This document shows positions 25,896 to 40,800 of a DNA stretch of 64,000 bases, piece by piece. This stretch comes from Sipunculus nudus (Eukaryota; Annelida; Sipuncula; Golfingiida; Sipunculidae), in NCBI GenBank assembly GCA_026874595.1, contig CM049319.1, forward strand, positions 52,528,917-52,592,916, given 5' to 3'. A program made the position numbers and the translations under genes. The notes beneath the pieces are model-generated. The model saw only the letters and a program-made list of their open reading frames with translations. It made no database searches and had not been told where the DNA came from. Every line of letters begins with the position of its first letter. The stretch's first letter is position 1.

Positions 25896-28800
25896 CAATC
25901 TACATCTACTTCTTTGCTGCCCTCACTGTTCCCTTCTCTGTACCTCATCCAAATATCAGCCTAAGTAAACAAGAAAAAGATAAATCAGATATATTCATAC
26001 TTTTATATTTTGTATACTTATTTGTCCATAGGTGCTTATGTACATGCCAGAAATTATGTCAATATTGTGTAATATGTAGACGTAGTGGGCATCAAAATAA
26101 TGTACCTTGTCAATACTGAAGAGGTATTGTGTCAGACACTCACAAATTCATAAATCCCCTCATCAGCATAGTTAATCATAACATCATATCTGTCAAATTG
26201 AAGTCTTGCAGACTTCCATACACTATAGATCCTTCAACAAATAGCCTTATTATCATTCTACTACTGCTTATTACTGCTGTAATTGCATTCATATTTGCAC
26301 AAATATATCGCTATTTTCAACCCCTCCAAAGTAAATTAAAAATAAACCTCTGTATTTTACACTGTTAATCCATCAGTCAGGTTATTTCATTTATCATTTA
26401 CTCACATATTACATTACATTCCTTTATAATAGCCCAACATGTCCATGATATTCATAAGCTTTATTGACTCGATATAGTATCACAAATGTGATACAATTGT
26501 AGTCCAATCATGAACAGCTGAGCGCCGTGACCCATGGGTCCCTTGTATTAAAGGTTCAAAGGATTTTCTTCAGTTAATAGACACCAGATATCAGTATAGG
26601 GCCCTTTAATAGACATCAGAAATCGGTATAGGCCCCTTTAATAGATGTCAGTAATTGTTATAGGCCCCTTTAACATCATATAACCAGGTCACAATTATTA
26701 ACAGGACAGTGGGAAAGAAAAATGCGTTGTGGAGACGAGGACGCGACAGAAGGCTGGCCAGCCGTGTGAAGAGGAACCCTGCTCTACCCATACATGTTCT
26801 ATCACTCCTGTCAAGACAGACAGCTGCCCAGATCTAACCTCCACACTATCTCAGATGGGACCAACCTGTGGTGGAAATTCTTGTGGTATGTGTGGAGATT
26901 AGTTTGTAGTTGCCTCATGCATATTCAAGTATTTTTAATTGTTTGAAATTAGCACAACCTTGTCTGCTCTGATCTTCATGCCACAACATGTTGGATAGGG
27001 CCAACTAAAAATTCTTATTACATATATATGGCTTAGCTTTCTAGAATTTAATCTCCATATTAAATCAGTGGGACTCCACATGGAAATTTTTATGGTTGGC
27101 CTATGTGTGGAATTAATTTGTTATGTATATTTGATTTGTGATTAACTGTATTTGTGTTATTGCCATTTTAGGCTGGATGGTGTTGACCATTTACTAGCCA
27201 CACATAAATTTGTCTATATGTCTACCCTCCAAATAAGACACGTATTAGAAGGCCAAGTTCTGGAAATGTCATACAAATGGCCTTCTCCCCCCCCCCCCCC
27301 CCCCACACACACACTCATTAATTGTTAAAAATTGCAGGCTGAGCATCCCGACCAGTGGGTCATTTTTCTTTACAGAGTCATTGTTCAAGGATGGGGACAA
27401 CCCATTAGGGGGACCAGCAGATAAAGGGAAACAGTTTTGCAGCAACACACCGTGTGGGGATGGAGTGGACAGCAAGATCTCAGCTGCTGCAACCGATCCT
27501 AATGCCTACAACCCCATGAGTAAGCAAAGTGGCTATTTTGTATTTAAAACTCATTTACCAAATTGTTTTACGAAACTGTATCATATTTACTTCAATCTGC
27601 TTGGTCCCCTTATGTCCACCTGTTTTGCTATGAACATTTTTGTTAACTTTTGAGAAAGAAATTGTAAAAATAGGGTTTATAGGGACCTAATTTTCAACTA
27701 GAGAAATAAACACCCAACCTCACACAGTATTTGAGAAACAGAATTATTTTAAAAAATGAGAGAACTTACACTTAACTACATATCAGCCCCAATCATGACA
27801 AAGTCTTTGAACACATCTGATCTTTCAGATCATCTGTGGAAGAGTAAAAAAAAAGAGTTGTGAAACATAAACTAGAGATTTATTGTAAAAATCTGGATTT
27901 CCATATTAGTTTGTCACTCTCATAGGCAGCTCCACAGAAATTTATTGAAAAATTTCACAATTTGAGAAATTTTTCTCTAAAAACAGTTGGACACAGGTTG
28001 GTATAACAGAGTTCATATATATATATATATATATATATACTACTTAAATTCCCCACTGTGTTTATCTATTTTTTCGGTTTCTTATCTCATATGAGTATAG
28101 CACCCAACTTTATGCATAACGGATATAATCAGAATTAAGGTCTCATAAGGTCCAGTAAGAAACTCAGCTTTTCTCTGTTATTTTGTTATCAGAAACATAT
28201 AAGAGCCCTCACAGATGTGAATATAGTTCCCCTTGTCCCTGACAGGAGTCTCTCTTTCTTTGATCTCCATTTTGATTAATTTTTGTGTGTATATGTTAAT
28301 GTTAAATTTTTGATCTGTAAGTGTTGTCTTTTCCAGCTGATCCAGACTTTAACAAACATCTTGATGAAATCAGCACGTATTACCAGCAGAAAGGGGCATG
28401 CAATGGTGAAGACTGCAACAGACTGCTCGTACAGGTCAGTTATAAAACCAGTGTTAATTACAAATGTCATTTTAAAATGTTTTATTAAGCTTAATACCCA
28501 CGGTTGTTAAAAATGGCTTCAAAACCCATGTATGCATGGTTGCATATGTATGCATATATGTGAATAATTTCTCCTCTATACGGGTACATATCTGCATGAC
28601 CTGACAGTTATCCTGTTGTTATCCTTGTTACATGAATTTAGTATGTCTTCCCCTAAATATATGTGACTGAACTTCACACAGACCTCAGGTATGAACAGCA
28701 CTGCTGTGGCAGTTTTCATACCCATATGAACACATGCATAGATGCTGATACACACATATTCAGTTATTAATCATATGAGCAATTTTCACACGTGTGCATG

Positions 28801-31800
28801 TATGCAAATGTGGGTTTTCAAGCTGTAATAGAATGAAGCATTAAACACTTCTTAATACTGAATGTGAATATTGTGCAACACATTCACTTTGTCTGTAGTC
28901 CAACTTAGTCTCCAGCACTTGGGGATCGTTTTATTTAAAAATAGAGCCTTGATACTGTACGGTTGTGTTTATCATGCTAAGAATTAGGCCTGCTAAATCA
29001 GCTTTTTTTAAATGAATCACTCATGTTTTTTTTTTGTGGATTTACTGAAAATGAGGCAAATTACTGTTTTCCTCATGTGGCCAAGCAGAGATGTATCATT
29101 AAAATGACAATTGTTTTTATTTCAGGCTATAATTTCCTGGATTAATTTTTTTTCTCATTTTGAATGCCTTTGCTGCTTTTGCAGATTATAAAACAGGTTG
29201 TTTTATAATCTTACATTAAACAGTGATTTTTTTTCTCAACACAAAAGAATTATTGTAATATGCCATAATCTTTCCAACAGTGTTTATATATCTTACCAAG
29301 TATTCTACATAATTTGGGATAAACAATATTTGTAGCAGTAGTGTTTGCAGTACTTGCATTAGAGATTTTGAGACTTCAATTTGCCCTGATGGAAATTTTA
29401 TCTGACAATGTTTCTGTGAATTTTAGACCCTTGCTACTCACGACTTTCACTTTATAAACCTGTCAGTGAAGTTGTTCTAAAATAAAAAAAAATTAGTTTT
29501 TTCCCTTTTACTCAGTGAACAGTTTTCCACATCTCTGTTTGTATTTTTGAGTTGGGCCTAAATCACAATTTGCTCACCAGTGATTTACCTAATTAATGAT
29601 ATTGTTAGTACTTGCTTTCACTTGACTGCTTGAGCAATTGTACCCCACTGAATAATATCAAGTGCTTTTGAAAACAGGAATTGGATGCTTGTTGTGAAGG
29701 ACACTGGATTTTAAAAATATGAGTCCTCTGTTATATCCAAACCAGAGTTGTTACAGATATATTGATACCTTGAATTTCTTAGATTCATTATCATGCAATG
29801 TGACTTCTGGATCACTCAGTGTCCCTAATATCCTCTACATTCCACAGTGGTCATTCAGTGTCCCTAATATACTCTACATTCCACAGTGGTCATTCAGTGT
29901 CCCTAATATCCTCTACATTCCACAGTGGTCATTCAGTGTCCCTAATATCCTCTACATTCCACAGTGGTCATTCAGTGTCCCTAATGTCCTCTACACTCCA
30001 CAGTGGTCATTCAGTGTCCCTAATATCCTCTACATTCCACAGTGGTCATTCAGTGTCCCTTATATCCTCTACACTCCACAGTGGTCATTCAGTGTCCCTA
30101 ATATCCTCTACATTCCACAGTGGTCATTCAGTGTCCCTAATATCCTCTACACTCCACAGTGGTCATTCAGTGTCCTTAATGTCCTCTACACTCCACAGTG
30201 GTCATTCAGTGTCACTAATATCCTCTACACTCCACAGTGGTCATTCAGTGTCCCTTATATCCTCTACACTCCACAGTGGTCATTCAGTGTCCCTATTATC
30301 CTCTACACTCCACAGTGGTCATTCAGTGTCCCTAATGTCCTCTACACTCCACAGTGGTCATTCAGTGTCACTAATATCCTCTACATTCCACAGTGGTCGT
30401 TCAGTGTCCCTAATATCCTCTACACTCCACAGTGGTCATTCAGTGTCCCTAATGTCCTCTACACTCCACAGTGGTCATTCAGTGTCACTAATATCCTCTA
30501 CATTCCACAGTGGTCATTCAGTGTCCCTAATATCCTCTACACTCCACAGTGGTCATTCAGTGTCCTTAATGTCCTCTACACTCCACAGTGGTCATTCAGT
30601 GTCCCTAATGTCCTCTACACTCCACAGTAGTCATTCAGTGTCCTTAATATCCTCTACACTCCACAGTGGTCATTCAGTGTCCCTAATATCCTCTACATTC
30701 CATAGTAGTCATTCAGTGTCCTTAATGTCCTCTACACTCCACAGTGGTCATTCAGTGTCCCCAATATCCTCTACACTCCACAGTGGTCGTTCAGTGTCCC
30801 CAATATCCTCTACACTCCACAGTGGTCATTCAGTGTCCCTAATATCCTCTACATTCCACAGTAGTCATTCAGTGTCCTGAATATCCTCTACACTCCACAG
30901 TGGTCGTTCAGTGTCCCTAATATCCTCTACACTCCACAGTGGTTGTTCAGTGTCCCTAATATCCTCTACATTCCACAGTGGTCATTCAGTGTCCCAAATA
31001 TCCTCTACAATCCACAGTGGTCATTCAGTGTCCCTAATATCCTCTACACTCCACAGTGGTCATTCAGTGTCCCTAATATCCTCTACACTCCACAGTGGTC
31101 GTTCAGTGTCCCTAATGTCCTCAACACTCCACAGTGGTCGTTCAGTGTCCCTAATATCCTTTACAATCCACATTGGTCATTCAGTGTCCCTAATATCCTC
31201 TACACTCCACAGTGGTCATTCAGTGTCCCTAATGTCCTCTACATTCCACAGTGGTTGTTCAGTGTCCCTAATATCGTCTACAATCCACAGTGGTCATTCA
31301 GTGTCCCTAATATCCTCTACACTCCACAGTGGTTGTTCATTGTCCCTAATAACCTCTACACTCCACAGTGGTCATTCAGTGTCTCTAATGTCCTCTACAC
31401 TCGACAGTGGTTGTTCAGTGTCCCTAATATCCTCTACAATCCACAGTGGTCATTCAGTGTCCCTAATATCCTCTACATTCCACAGTAGTCATTCAGTGTT
31501 CCTAATATCCTCTACACTCCACAGTAGTCATTCAGTGTCCTTAATATCCTCTACACTCCACAGTGGTCATTCAGTGTCCCTAATGTCCTCTACACTCGAC
31601 AGTGGTTGTTCAGTGTCCCTAATATCCTCTACACTGGACAGTGGTTGTTCAGTGTCCCTAATATCCTCTACACTCCACAGTGGTCATTCAGTGTCCCTAA
31701 TATCCTCTACACTCCACAGTGGTCATTCAGTGTCCCTAATGTCCTCTACACTCGACAGTGGTTGTTCAGTGTCCCTATTATCCTCTACACTCCACAGTGG

Positions 31801-34800
31801 TCATTCAGAGTCCCTAATGTCCTCTACACTCGACAGTGGTTGTTCAGTGTCCCTAATATCTTCTACACTCCACAGTGGTCATTCAGTGTCACTAATATCC
31901 TCTACACTCCACAATGGTCGTTCAGTGTCCCTAATGTCCTCTACACTCCAGTGGTTGTTCAGTGTCCCTAATGTCCTCTACACTCCACAGTGGTTGTTCA
32001 GTGTCCTTAATATCCTCTACAATCCACAGTGGTCATTCAGTGTCCCTAATATCCTCTACATTCCACAGTGGTCATTCAGTGTCCCTAATATCCTCTACAC
32101 TCCACAGTAGTCATTCAGTGTCCTTAATATCCTCTACACTCCACAGTGGTCGTTCAGTGTCCCTAATGTCCTCTACACTCCACAGTAGTCATTCAGTGTC
32201 CTTAATATCCTCTACACTCCACAGTGGTCATTCAGTGTCCCTAATATCCTCTACATTCCACAGTAGTCATTCAGTGTCCTTAATGTCCTCTACACTCCAC
32301 AGTGGTCATTCAGTGTCCCTAATATCCTCTACACTCCACAGTGGTCATTCAGTGTCCCTAATGTCCTCTACATTCCACAGTGGTTGTTCAGTGTCCCTAA
32401 TATCCTCTACACTCCACAGTGGTTGTTCAGTGTCCCTAATATCCTCTACACTCCACAGTGGTCATTCAGTGTCCCTAATGTCCTCTACACTCCACAGTGG
32501 TCATTCAGTGTCCCTAATATCCTCTACATTCCACAGTAGTCATTCAGTGTCCTTAATGTCCTCTACACTCCACAGTGGTCATTCAGTGTCCCTAATATCC
32601 TCTACACTCCACAGTGGTCATTCAGTGTCCCTAATGTCCTCTACATTCCACAGTGGTTGTTCAGTGTCCCTAATATCCTCTACACTCCACAGTGGTTGTT
32701 CAGTGTCCCTAATATCCTCTACACTCCACAGTGGTCATTCAGTGTCCCTAATGTCCTCTACACTCGACAGTGGTTGTTCAGTGTCCCTAATATCCTCTAC
32801 AATCCACAGTGGTCATTCAGTGTCCCTAATATCCTCTACATTCCACAGTAGTCATTCAGTGTCCCTAATATCCTCTACACTCCACAGTGGTCATTCAGTG
32901 TCCCCAATATCCTCTACACTCCACAGTAGTCATTCAGTGTCCTTAATATCCTCTACAATCCACAGTGGTCTCACTGCATTTGTTCTGTAACTCCTTTACT
33001 TAACCACTGCTTTCAGTAGCTGCGTTTGCTGCCTATCACCACCAGAAAGTTGGCACAGAACCAAGTATATGCTTACCAATGGGAGCAGAGGATTTGTTGG
33101 TTTGGGGCAGAATTATAGATCAAATACAGTGTGACCAATGAGCAAGGAGAGTACCTGGTCTCATGTTAGATGTGATTTTACAAATCAGAGGTCTTTTAAA
33201 CTGAACTTTTGTTTCTGTCAGATCCATTGATAATAGTGTTGACTCATGACAGAGTGACAGACACTGCGGTTGGCTTTTTGTTTGCGAGGATTTCTTATTC
33301 ACATTATTTTCTAAAGGGAAAGTATTGGGAAATTAAAACCTCTATGAATAAGACATCAAATCTTCACTGGTGAGCAGTCATTTAAGGGGCCAATCCAGGA
33401 TTTAGGAAAGGGGGGGGGGTTACAACCATGGAGGACTCATAAAAAAACTAAAAAAAAAGTCCCTAGGTCCAGAAAAGAGGGGGTCCAGGCCGTAAAATAT
33501 GGTCTGGAACCCCTTTAATAAAGTTGCCGCAATAGAAAATGAGGGGGGGGGGCTGGACCCCCTGAAACCCCTCCACCAAAATCTGCTTCTGCGTTTATAC
33601 TGTATGGCCTCACTGGCTTCTCCTGTACATGTCCATACCCATTGCATCAAAAGGCTGATGATATATAAATTATCAGAGATAATTTATTTTGCTCATGAAT
33701 CAAGGATTGATATTTTTAATAATATTAGATCTTTTTACTTCTGTCATTAAGAAAATAAATTTCCATTCATTTGTTGCTCCTGTGATCCTTATCAAAAGTT
33801 AACATTTTGCTCCCATATTGAACAATGCATACCATGAAAGATATAGACACTGTATAGGTTAACAGCTTACAGGGGTGTACGGAAAAAATTGAACCCTCTG
33901 AAAACACTGAAGAACTGATAATAGTAAAATTTTAACCGTGCCTGCGAATATGAAGCCAACCACAGTTATAACATGGATCCTCAGGCAGGAACAATACATC
34001 GGGCTGTAGCTGTTATATTCACTTAGTGTTGTCACATCAGTTCTTACTTGTTATTTTAAACATTTTTTGCAGAATATTATAAAGATGAAATGTCACTAAC
34101 TGTAGTGCTGTTACAGTGACTGGTGTTATTGTGTTTGAGGTGTTGGGTTCAAAACTTTTGGTCCCTTTGCACCAACAATGTGAGAAGCATAAAGCTACGG
34201 TACCTTTTATGCAGCTGCAGTATGCAGTTGCCCCAAGACCAATTCCTTTAATGCGGTCACAGTTGCCAAAAAATGTATGTATTTGTATGCATAATATACA
34301 TATAACACACACATATATATATATTATCCCTCACTATTGAATGAGCTGGTTCTCAACAGACAACTATATTAAAGCTTATTTTCCTATATTTTGTTTTAAT
34401 GTACCAGTATTCAGCAAAAAAGTAGTTTCCCTTCATGACAAACGCTGTTCAGAAAATATAATCTTAGTGGGATAACTCTTCTTACTCTGTCCTGCCCCAT
34501 GCATGTGCCAGATGAGTTGCTACATTATCTGACAAACATTTGCGAAACTGGTCCTTCATCAATTCATATATTTAACTGCATTGGCTACCATACCAGTGCA
34601 GCAACTGTGTAAAAGGAGTTGTATCTCAAGCGTTAAGTGAAAACGGATAATTCTAGGTGTCAGCAATTACCATATCACAATGGCCTGAAGTTGTAACAAT
34701 GTCAGTAACAGGGCTGAAACAGGTACCATATTTTGGCTTTGTATTCAGAAGGCATTCCCCAAATCTGATTTGAATACTTGTCACAGCAACACTGTAAAGA

Positions 34801-37800
34801 TATAAAGGGGACACTTGTTTATTAAAAAAATATGTACAAATTTGACTTGGTGACAGTTTATCTTTCTCCCAACAAGGGCATAGATATTAAACATGTAGCA
34901 AAAGAAATAAAATGTCAAAACAGGCTGACCTCATGTTAATTGGCTAGCATATGGTTAAAACTCTATAGTAGTGAATTAATTTAGACTATGTCTATGATAT
35001 ATTATTATAACTATATAATTCAGCAGTAAGTTTTGGACTTATTGGACAGTTTAGACAGACTCAAGTACTCAAGACCACCATCCAATCACAATCACAAACT
35101 GTAATACAGCTGCCTTGAGATCACAGTAAAGTAAAACCCTGGCAGTTGCAATGATGTCACTGAAATATACACACAGAGTTCACTGTAAGGTAACAGCCTG
35201 GCAGTTATAACGTTGTCCTTTACTGTTACACTGCTACACTGATTGATGATGTTGTGTGACTGTCTGTTTCAGTGTCACACGAAGGTTCCCACCTCATACG
35301 GTTTTGTCCAGGTCCACACACACCATCACCTGGTATACAGACAGCCATCCTACTCCTTTCCGACACAATGCATGGTACGATAAAAATACGACTGAAATGC
35401 ATGCCAAGCGGTATTGAGCTGCCCTCTGTTGTGTCAAACTGCCTGCAGTGACTTAATGTTTCATATCTGTATGCCATGACATTGTGTTTTATTCACCAGC
35501 CATCTGGGTCATGTATTTTGGAATATAAATTTATTAATGGTCGTTTATTCCTACTATGGGATAATAAAATATTACATTTTTGGACACATTATAGAGTTGG
35601 GGGATCTTCTTCTCGGGTAGTATAGGCACACCTGTTACGTGTCACGTTGTTAATTAGTGCTTAGGTACATATACTAAGTGCAGCAGAATTGCCCAATCAC
35701 AAAAATTAAAAAGAACTACTGTTTGTTTTGTCAGAATTGTGAAAAAAATTGCATGTTACTGAGTGAAGGTGTGCTGTGATCTGATTACCTGCATAATAAC
35801 AGATACATTCAGCACCAAGCACTCCTGATATATCAATTGTAGAGCTTATTCAAAAGCATTATATACAGTAACATTTCAGGAAAAGTTATATATTATGGTA
35901 TATACTTTGTCATGCTTTTTGCTCACAGTATCACGTTATGAAAAGTGTAGATTTATCCCTTGATTTTAATCTTTTTCTTATGCTTTTTTGATGATTTGGT
36001 ATTTTGCTCAGTTTTGCTCACATCTTTTTGACCTGAGCACATGCCTGGTGATATAACATTATAATTGAAGAGTAAACTTAAAATGATGCAAACATCTTTA
36101 TACAGAAAAAAACAATCACTTGTTAGACTCCACTTGAAAACAAGCTAAAATTCCTGGAAAACTGTTTTTCTATTATTTAACTTTGTCTTTATAATTGGAC
36201 TGTTTCAGTTTTAGTGAAAAAAAATCTTAAACTTTAAATTTAATTTATAGAGCAAAGTATAATAAACAGTTAGCTGCCCATAGTCCTAGTTTGAGCCTTA
36301 TTATCATTTACTGGGCCTTTTATTACTATGATTCTATCTTTAGCTACCCTGCTATTTTAGTATACTTTTCTAGGAACCAAAACAGGTAACATATTTTAAT
36401 TATTGCTATTGGTGGCCTTTCACTTACAAAGTCACCTGAACTTAACCTCCTTGGTTGAAAATGAAACCCCTTCATTTTGAATTCATCAAATATTGTTTAA
36501 ATGTTGTTAAAAAAGTCAGACCCCATAGAGTATATGTCATTTTTAATCTTGTACAACATTTTAATGGTTTGTGTTTTGAGTAGATTTCCACTCAAGTTCT
36601 AATTATATCTGAGTTTTAATGTAAAAAAAAAATTTATGTTACTAAATGTATATCTTTTGCCTGTATCCTGTATACCCCTTTAAGATACTGTGGCTGGTTT
36701 CATTTTCGTAGGGTTAGATTTTCACAATTTTCACTTTTTTGGTGAGGTTCAAGTTTTGTGATTTCAGTTTACTGTAATCTACACAGAATACATGTATATC
36801 CAATATTTTGTATTACTTATTCAATATGTGCCCAAAATGTTAAAGATTAGATGAAGATCCAAGGAAATTCTTGTTCATTACAGGAAAATAATATATAAGA
36901 GCTCTTACATAATTATCATATCTGTCTTTTGCCTTTGCAACACTACAGGCATCATAATGAACATAATAGGCATCATAATGAACATAATAGGCATCAATAA
37001 TGAACATAATATGCCAAGAGGCTATAGTATAATGAATTTTAACTGATTGTAGAAATTCCCTTTGTGAATTTCACAAATTGATTACCATCTTGAACAAAAA
37101 GCCAACAAGAGTTATATAGTGTCAGGTTGGCCAGATATCTCATGTAACCATAGGGTTGTGCTAGTGAAAAAAAAAACACAATGTCATGTCACATGTTTAA
37201 CATGCTGGTCACTGCAGGTGGCACTGTTGTATCTAGCCAAGCTTGGGTATTGGTATATGCTGATCTTGAAATCCAGAAATAGGTAAAAAAATGTAGACCT
37301 TGCATCATAACGCTTTTATGTTTTGAACTTACATTTATTTCAAGTGATTTGCCAATCTCACTTTGTGGCACATTTCTTTTGTTTTATCTTTTGCTGTAAT
37401 GCATGCAATTTTTTTTCTCTGCATTGTTTATTATTTTTTTTTTGTCATTAAAAAAGATTTACATCCTTTGTCATAAAAATGAAATCTTAACAAATATATT
37501 GTATATACAGTAAAATCTTTTAGTGTCAAGTTAGTGAGGACTTTTTGAAAATTTCAACACCTCTAAAATTCAACACTTGCAAGTTTTACTCTGTGTTGAT
37601 TTTGCTTTTGTTTTGGAGGTGGTTTTAATTTCAAGTTGCCCTTGTTTTGGATTCCGCTGTGTTCAGTTTACAGTGATAGAGATAAGTTGACCATTCAGCA
37701 TCTCAACCTCAACCTGTGTACAGTAGATCCTCTTTTTATGGCTGCGGTGATAAAAGGGGATCTATGGTAGTGATAATTCTGAGAAATTGTTGCCTGTTCA

Positions 37801-40800
37801 TTGCATAAAGTGCTGGAGGCAGATGAAGCAAGCTATCTGTCATCATCAAGCTTACATCACAGTCCTGTACCTGCATGCAAAATTATAAAAAAATTATCTT
37901 CAGTTTTGGGTCCATTAGACCCTTCAGTGTTTTGGCTTACTCCATACTCAATTAAGTAACGCCTACAATCATAAGTACCAACAGGTAATCTGTTATACAT
38001 GATATGTGTCATCGTTTATTCAAAATTATCATATACTTTGGGCATGGATTTTTCTCATGGCCTGTCAGCATGAGTTCTCAGCAAAACTGCTGAAAAACAC
38101 TTTGTGATTGTTATTTGATACAAGGGAGAGAGATAGAAAAAAGGAAAAGAAAACAAAATCTTGTACATACCAGAAATTCTGATTATGTATATTTTTGTAC
38201 CCTGTTTGTTGTATAGCTCTGTTTGCACTGAAACCTGCATGTGTATTGTCATGATAAATGAACAATGGGTTGCTATGGTAACAGTGTATCCATATGATAA
38301 TTGATAACTAGATCACCAGGGTAATTATGTGCATCACCATAGTAACAATGTCACCATTGTAAGATCATTGAGTCCCCTACGGAAATTGGTTTATTGCCAT
38401 GGTATTTGTATCAACTTGGTACTGGGGTGTTTTTAGAACCATGCACTGTGTTTTCGTGGGAGCTTGGTGGTTGTATGTTGTTCATTCTGCATAAAATGAT
38501 GTACAAGGTCACCTAAAGATTGAATATTTCAGTGAAAACAAAAAAAAGTTCATAAAGAACAGCAGCAAATTTTATGCAAATTAACATGCATAATTTTATT
38601 TGGCTGTTATATTTTGAGAAAATCTTCCTGTGAAGACAAAGTCCAACTCAAAATTGTAAAAAGAAATAGAAAAAAACAATTAAAAGTAAGAGGTGAAGTT
38701 ATTTAGATTGTTTAATGTCATGTGACCTTGTATCAGGTGCAGTTTGAACTCCCTGGGTCTGGTCTGTGTGTCTGTATCTTGTTTAATCTTTCAGCGTAAA
38801 TTAAATTCTACATTCTAGTTTTTCATGTGTGTAAGTTAGAACCATCAGTGCCACCAGGTGGTCAGCTTGTGAACTATTGTGCTGCTGATATATCCGTACC
38901 TTTCATCTTCTCTGCCATTTCAGGTATTGTCTGGCTTATGCTGAATTGAGATGGATTTATTCATGTTTTTCTTTCATGTGTATTTTGAGAGAGAGAGAGG
39001 GAGATTTATATTTGTAATATCAAGATGTCAGGATTAACTGCAGAGGAACAGGAACTGTAAATCTTTTTAGCTCAGCTGACTATAAGTCATCTGATCTATA
39101 GTCGTAGTCCTTTGTCCATCAGCTGTGTGGCCGTAAGACCGGCACATGTCGACACCGTTGGACATACATATCCAAAATTCAGCATACAGTTAGATGTACC
39201 TACATTCTCCTACTTTCTTTCAGGTATATAACTATATTTAGTCAAGATTCAATTGTAGATCCAAAATTAGATCTGAATTTTTAAAATTTTATAAGTTATT
39301 AGCATAAATATAATATCAGTACCTTAAATTTTGCCCAGATTTGACCATGACACATATTTTTTCCTGTAACTGCTGTGGATTTAATTTTCACAGCATTTTA
39401 CCATAAGCGTTTCATTTTTAAACAAAAGAAATTTGAAACCAGTTGATCAAAAACTGTTGATTTTTTTTTCAAGTTTTCAAGCACCATGTAAAGTATTGTT
39501 TAGATCAAGCAAGTGTTATGCAGTTTGCTAGAGCTCAGCTCCCCAGCTTCCCAGGCCAGGTTTTTAGCTCTCAAAATTTGGCATACTGTTAGATGTCCCC
39601 CAAACCCCCCTACCATACCAAAAGTTTGGTCACTAGAATTTCATTCCTTCGAGATGTTAAGAAAAAAAGTTATTGGCCCGAATATAATGCACTTAACATG
39701 AAAAACACTCCCTTAACATGAAAATTGCTGAAGCTAGAGATTTATTCTGCCAGGGATATAACATTATTTAAACAAGATTCAATTGTATACCCAAAATTAG
39801 TTCTGAATTTTTCAAATTTTGTAAGTTATTAGCATAAATATAAAATCAGTACCTTAAATTTTGCCTAATTTCGATCATGGCATGTTTGTTTCCTGTAAAC
39901 ACTGTTGATATATTTGATATGATTTTCATATCATGCAGATTTTTTTTTTGGTGGAGGTTACCGCCTCCATTTTTTAAATGCTGGCTTAACTAAGTCTATA
40001 TACAACCGCAGAATTTCCATTCCGGTTTCAGACTACGTGACAGGGGCTTGCACACAATGCTCTGGGTCAACCAGGCTCGGTGATTCACTGCTCCGGTCCT
40101 AGGTGTGTCTCATCCCCATTGCTGGGTCATAACACCGAGGAACCCCCGAAAGGCGCACTCGTTTGTGAGTGAAACCCAACTGTTGGGTACAGTCTCCCCA
40201 TTGGGCCTGCAGAAAGAAATTTTGGGTAGGGGTCGACCGTGAAAAATCTCGCTGGCTCGGCTGAGATTCGAACCCATGATCTCCCGGCTTTGAGCCCTGC
40301 GCTCTACCCCTGAGCCACAGAAGCCGGTTCCGTATCATGCAGATATAAGGATTTCAGCTTGTTAGTTTTGAAAGTTGAAAGAAATTAGCCAAAAACTGAA
40401 GTTTTTATGAGACCATGTCAGACCCAGGCTCTACCAAGCCCCTCTTCAGTCACCTGTATGTCCTCAAGTTGACCTTTCAGGCCAATTATGCATGCTTGAG
40501 GCGGGGCATATACTTGCAGCTGGGCAGCTTATTGCTGGCCACAGCTGATCCAGGTGTCCAACCCAGTTCATCAATTAGTTGTTTAGACCAACAGCATAAC
40601 AATAAACAATTAATAAATAAATTTTTATAGGTCTATAATAAAAACTTTAAAAATAATCAGTAGAAAAGCAATTTGACAGTAGATGAGTAACGCTAACAGG
40701 GAATTACCTTGCAGTTACTGATGTTTTATGGATTTTGTATGGATGGATGAAAATGTTTTCCAAGTAACCCCATTGAGTCACCTATGTTATTTTTCTTTTC

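Noticed and set aside
29719-32990. Open frames of 303-399 codons with WSFSVPNILYTPQ or SLISSTLHSGHSV repeats
   Set aside because: The unit is 39 bp, a multiple of three, so openness is automatic; two frames are equally open and no coding signature or flanking exon is seen.
40256-40330. A functional tRNA gene on the minus strand
   Set aside because: A and B boxes are good, but the cloverleaf is not convincing and the segment is the head of a 392-bp unit with a target duplication, i.e. a SINE.
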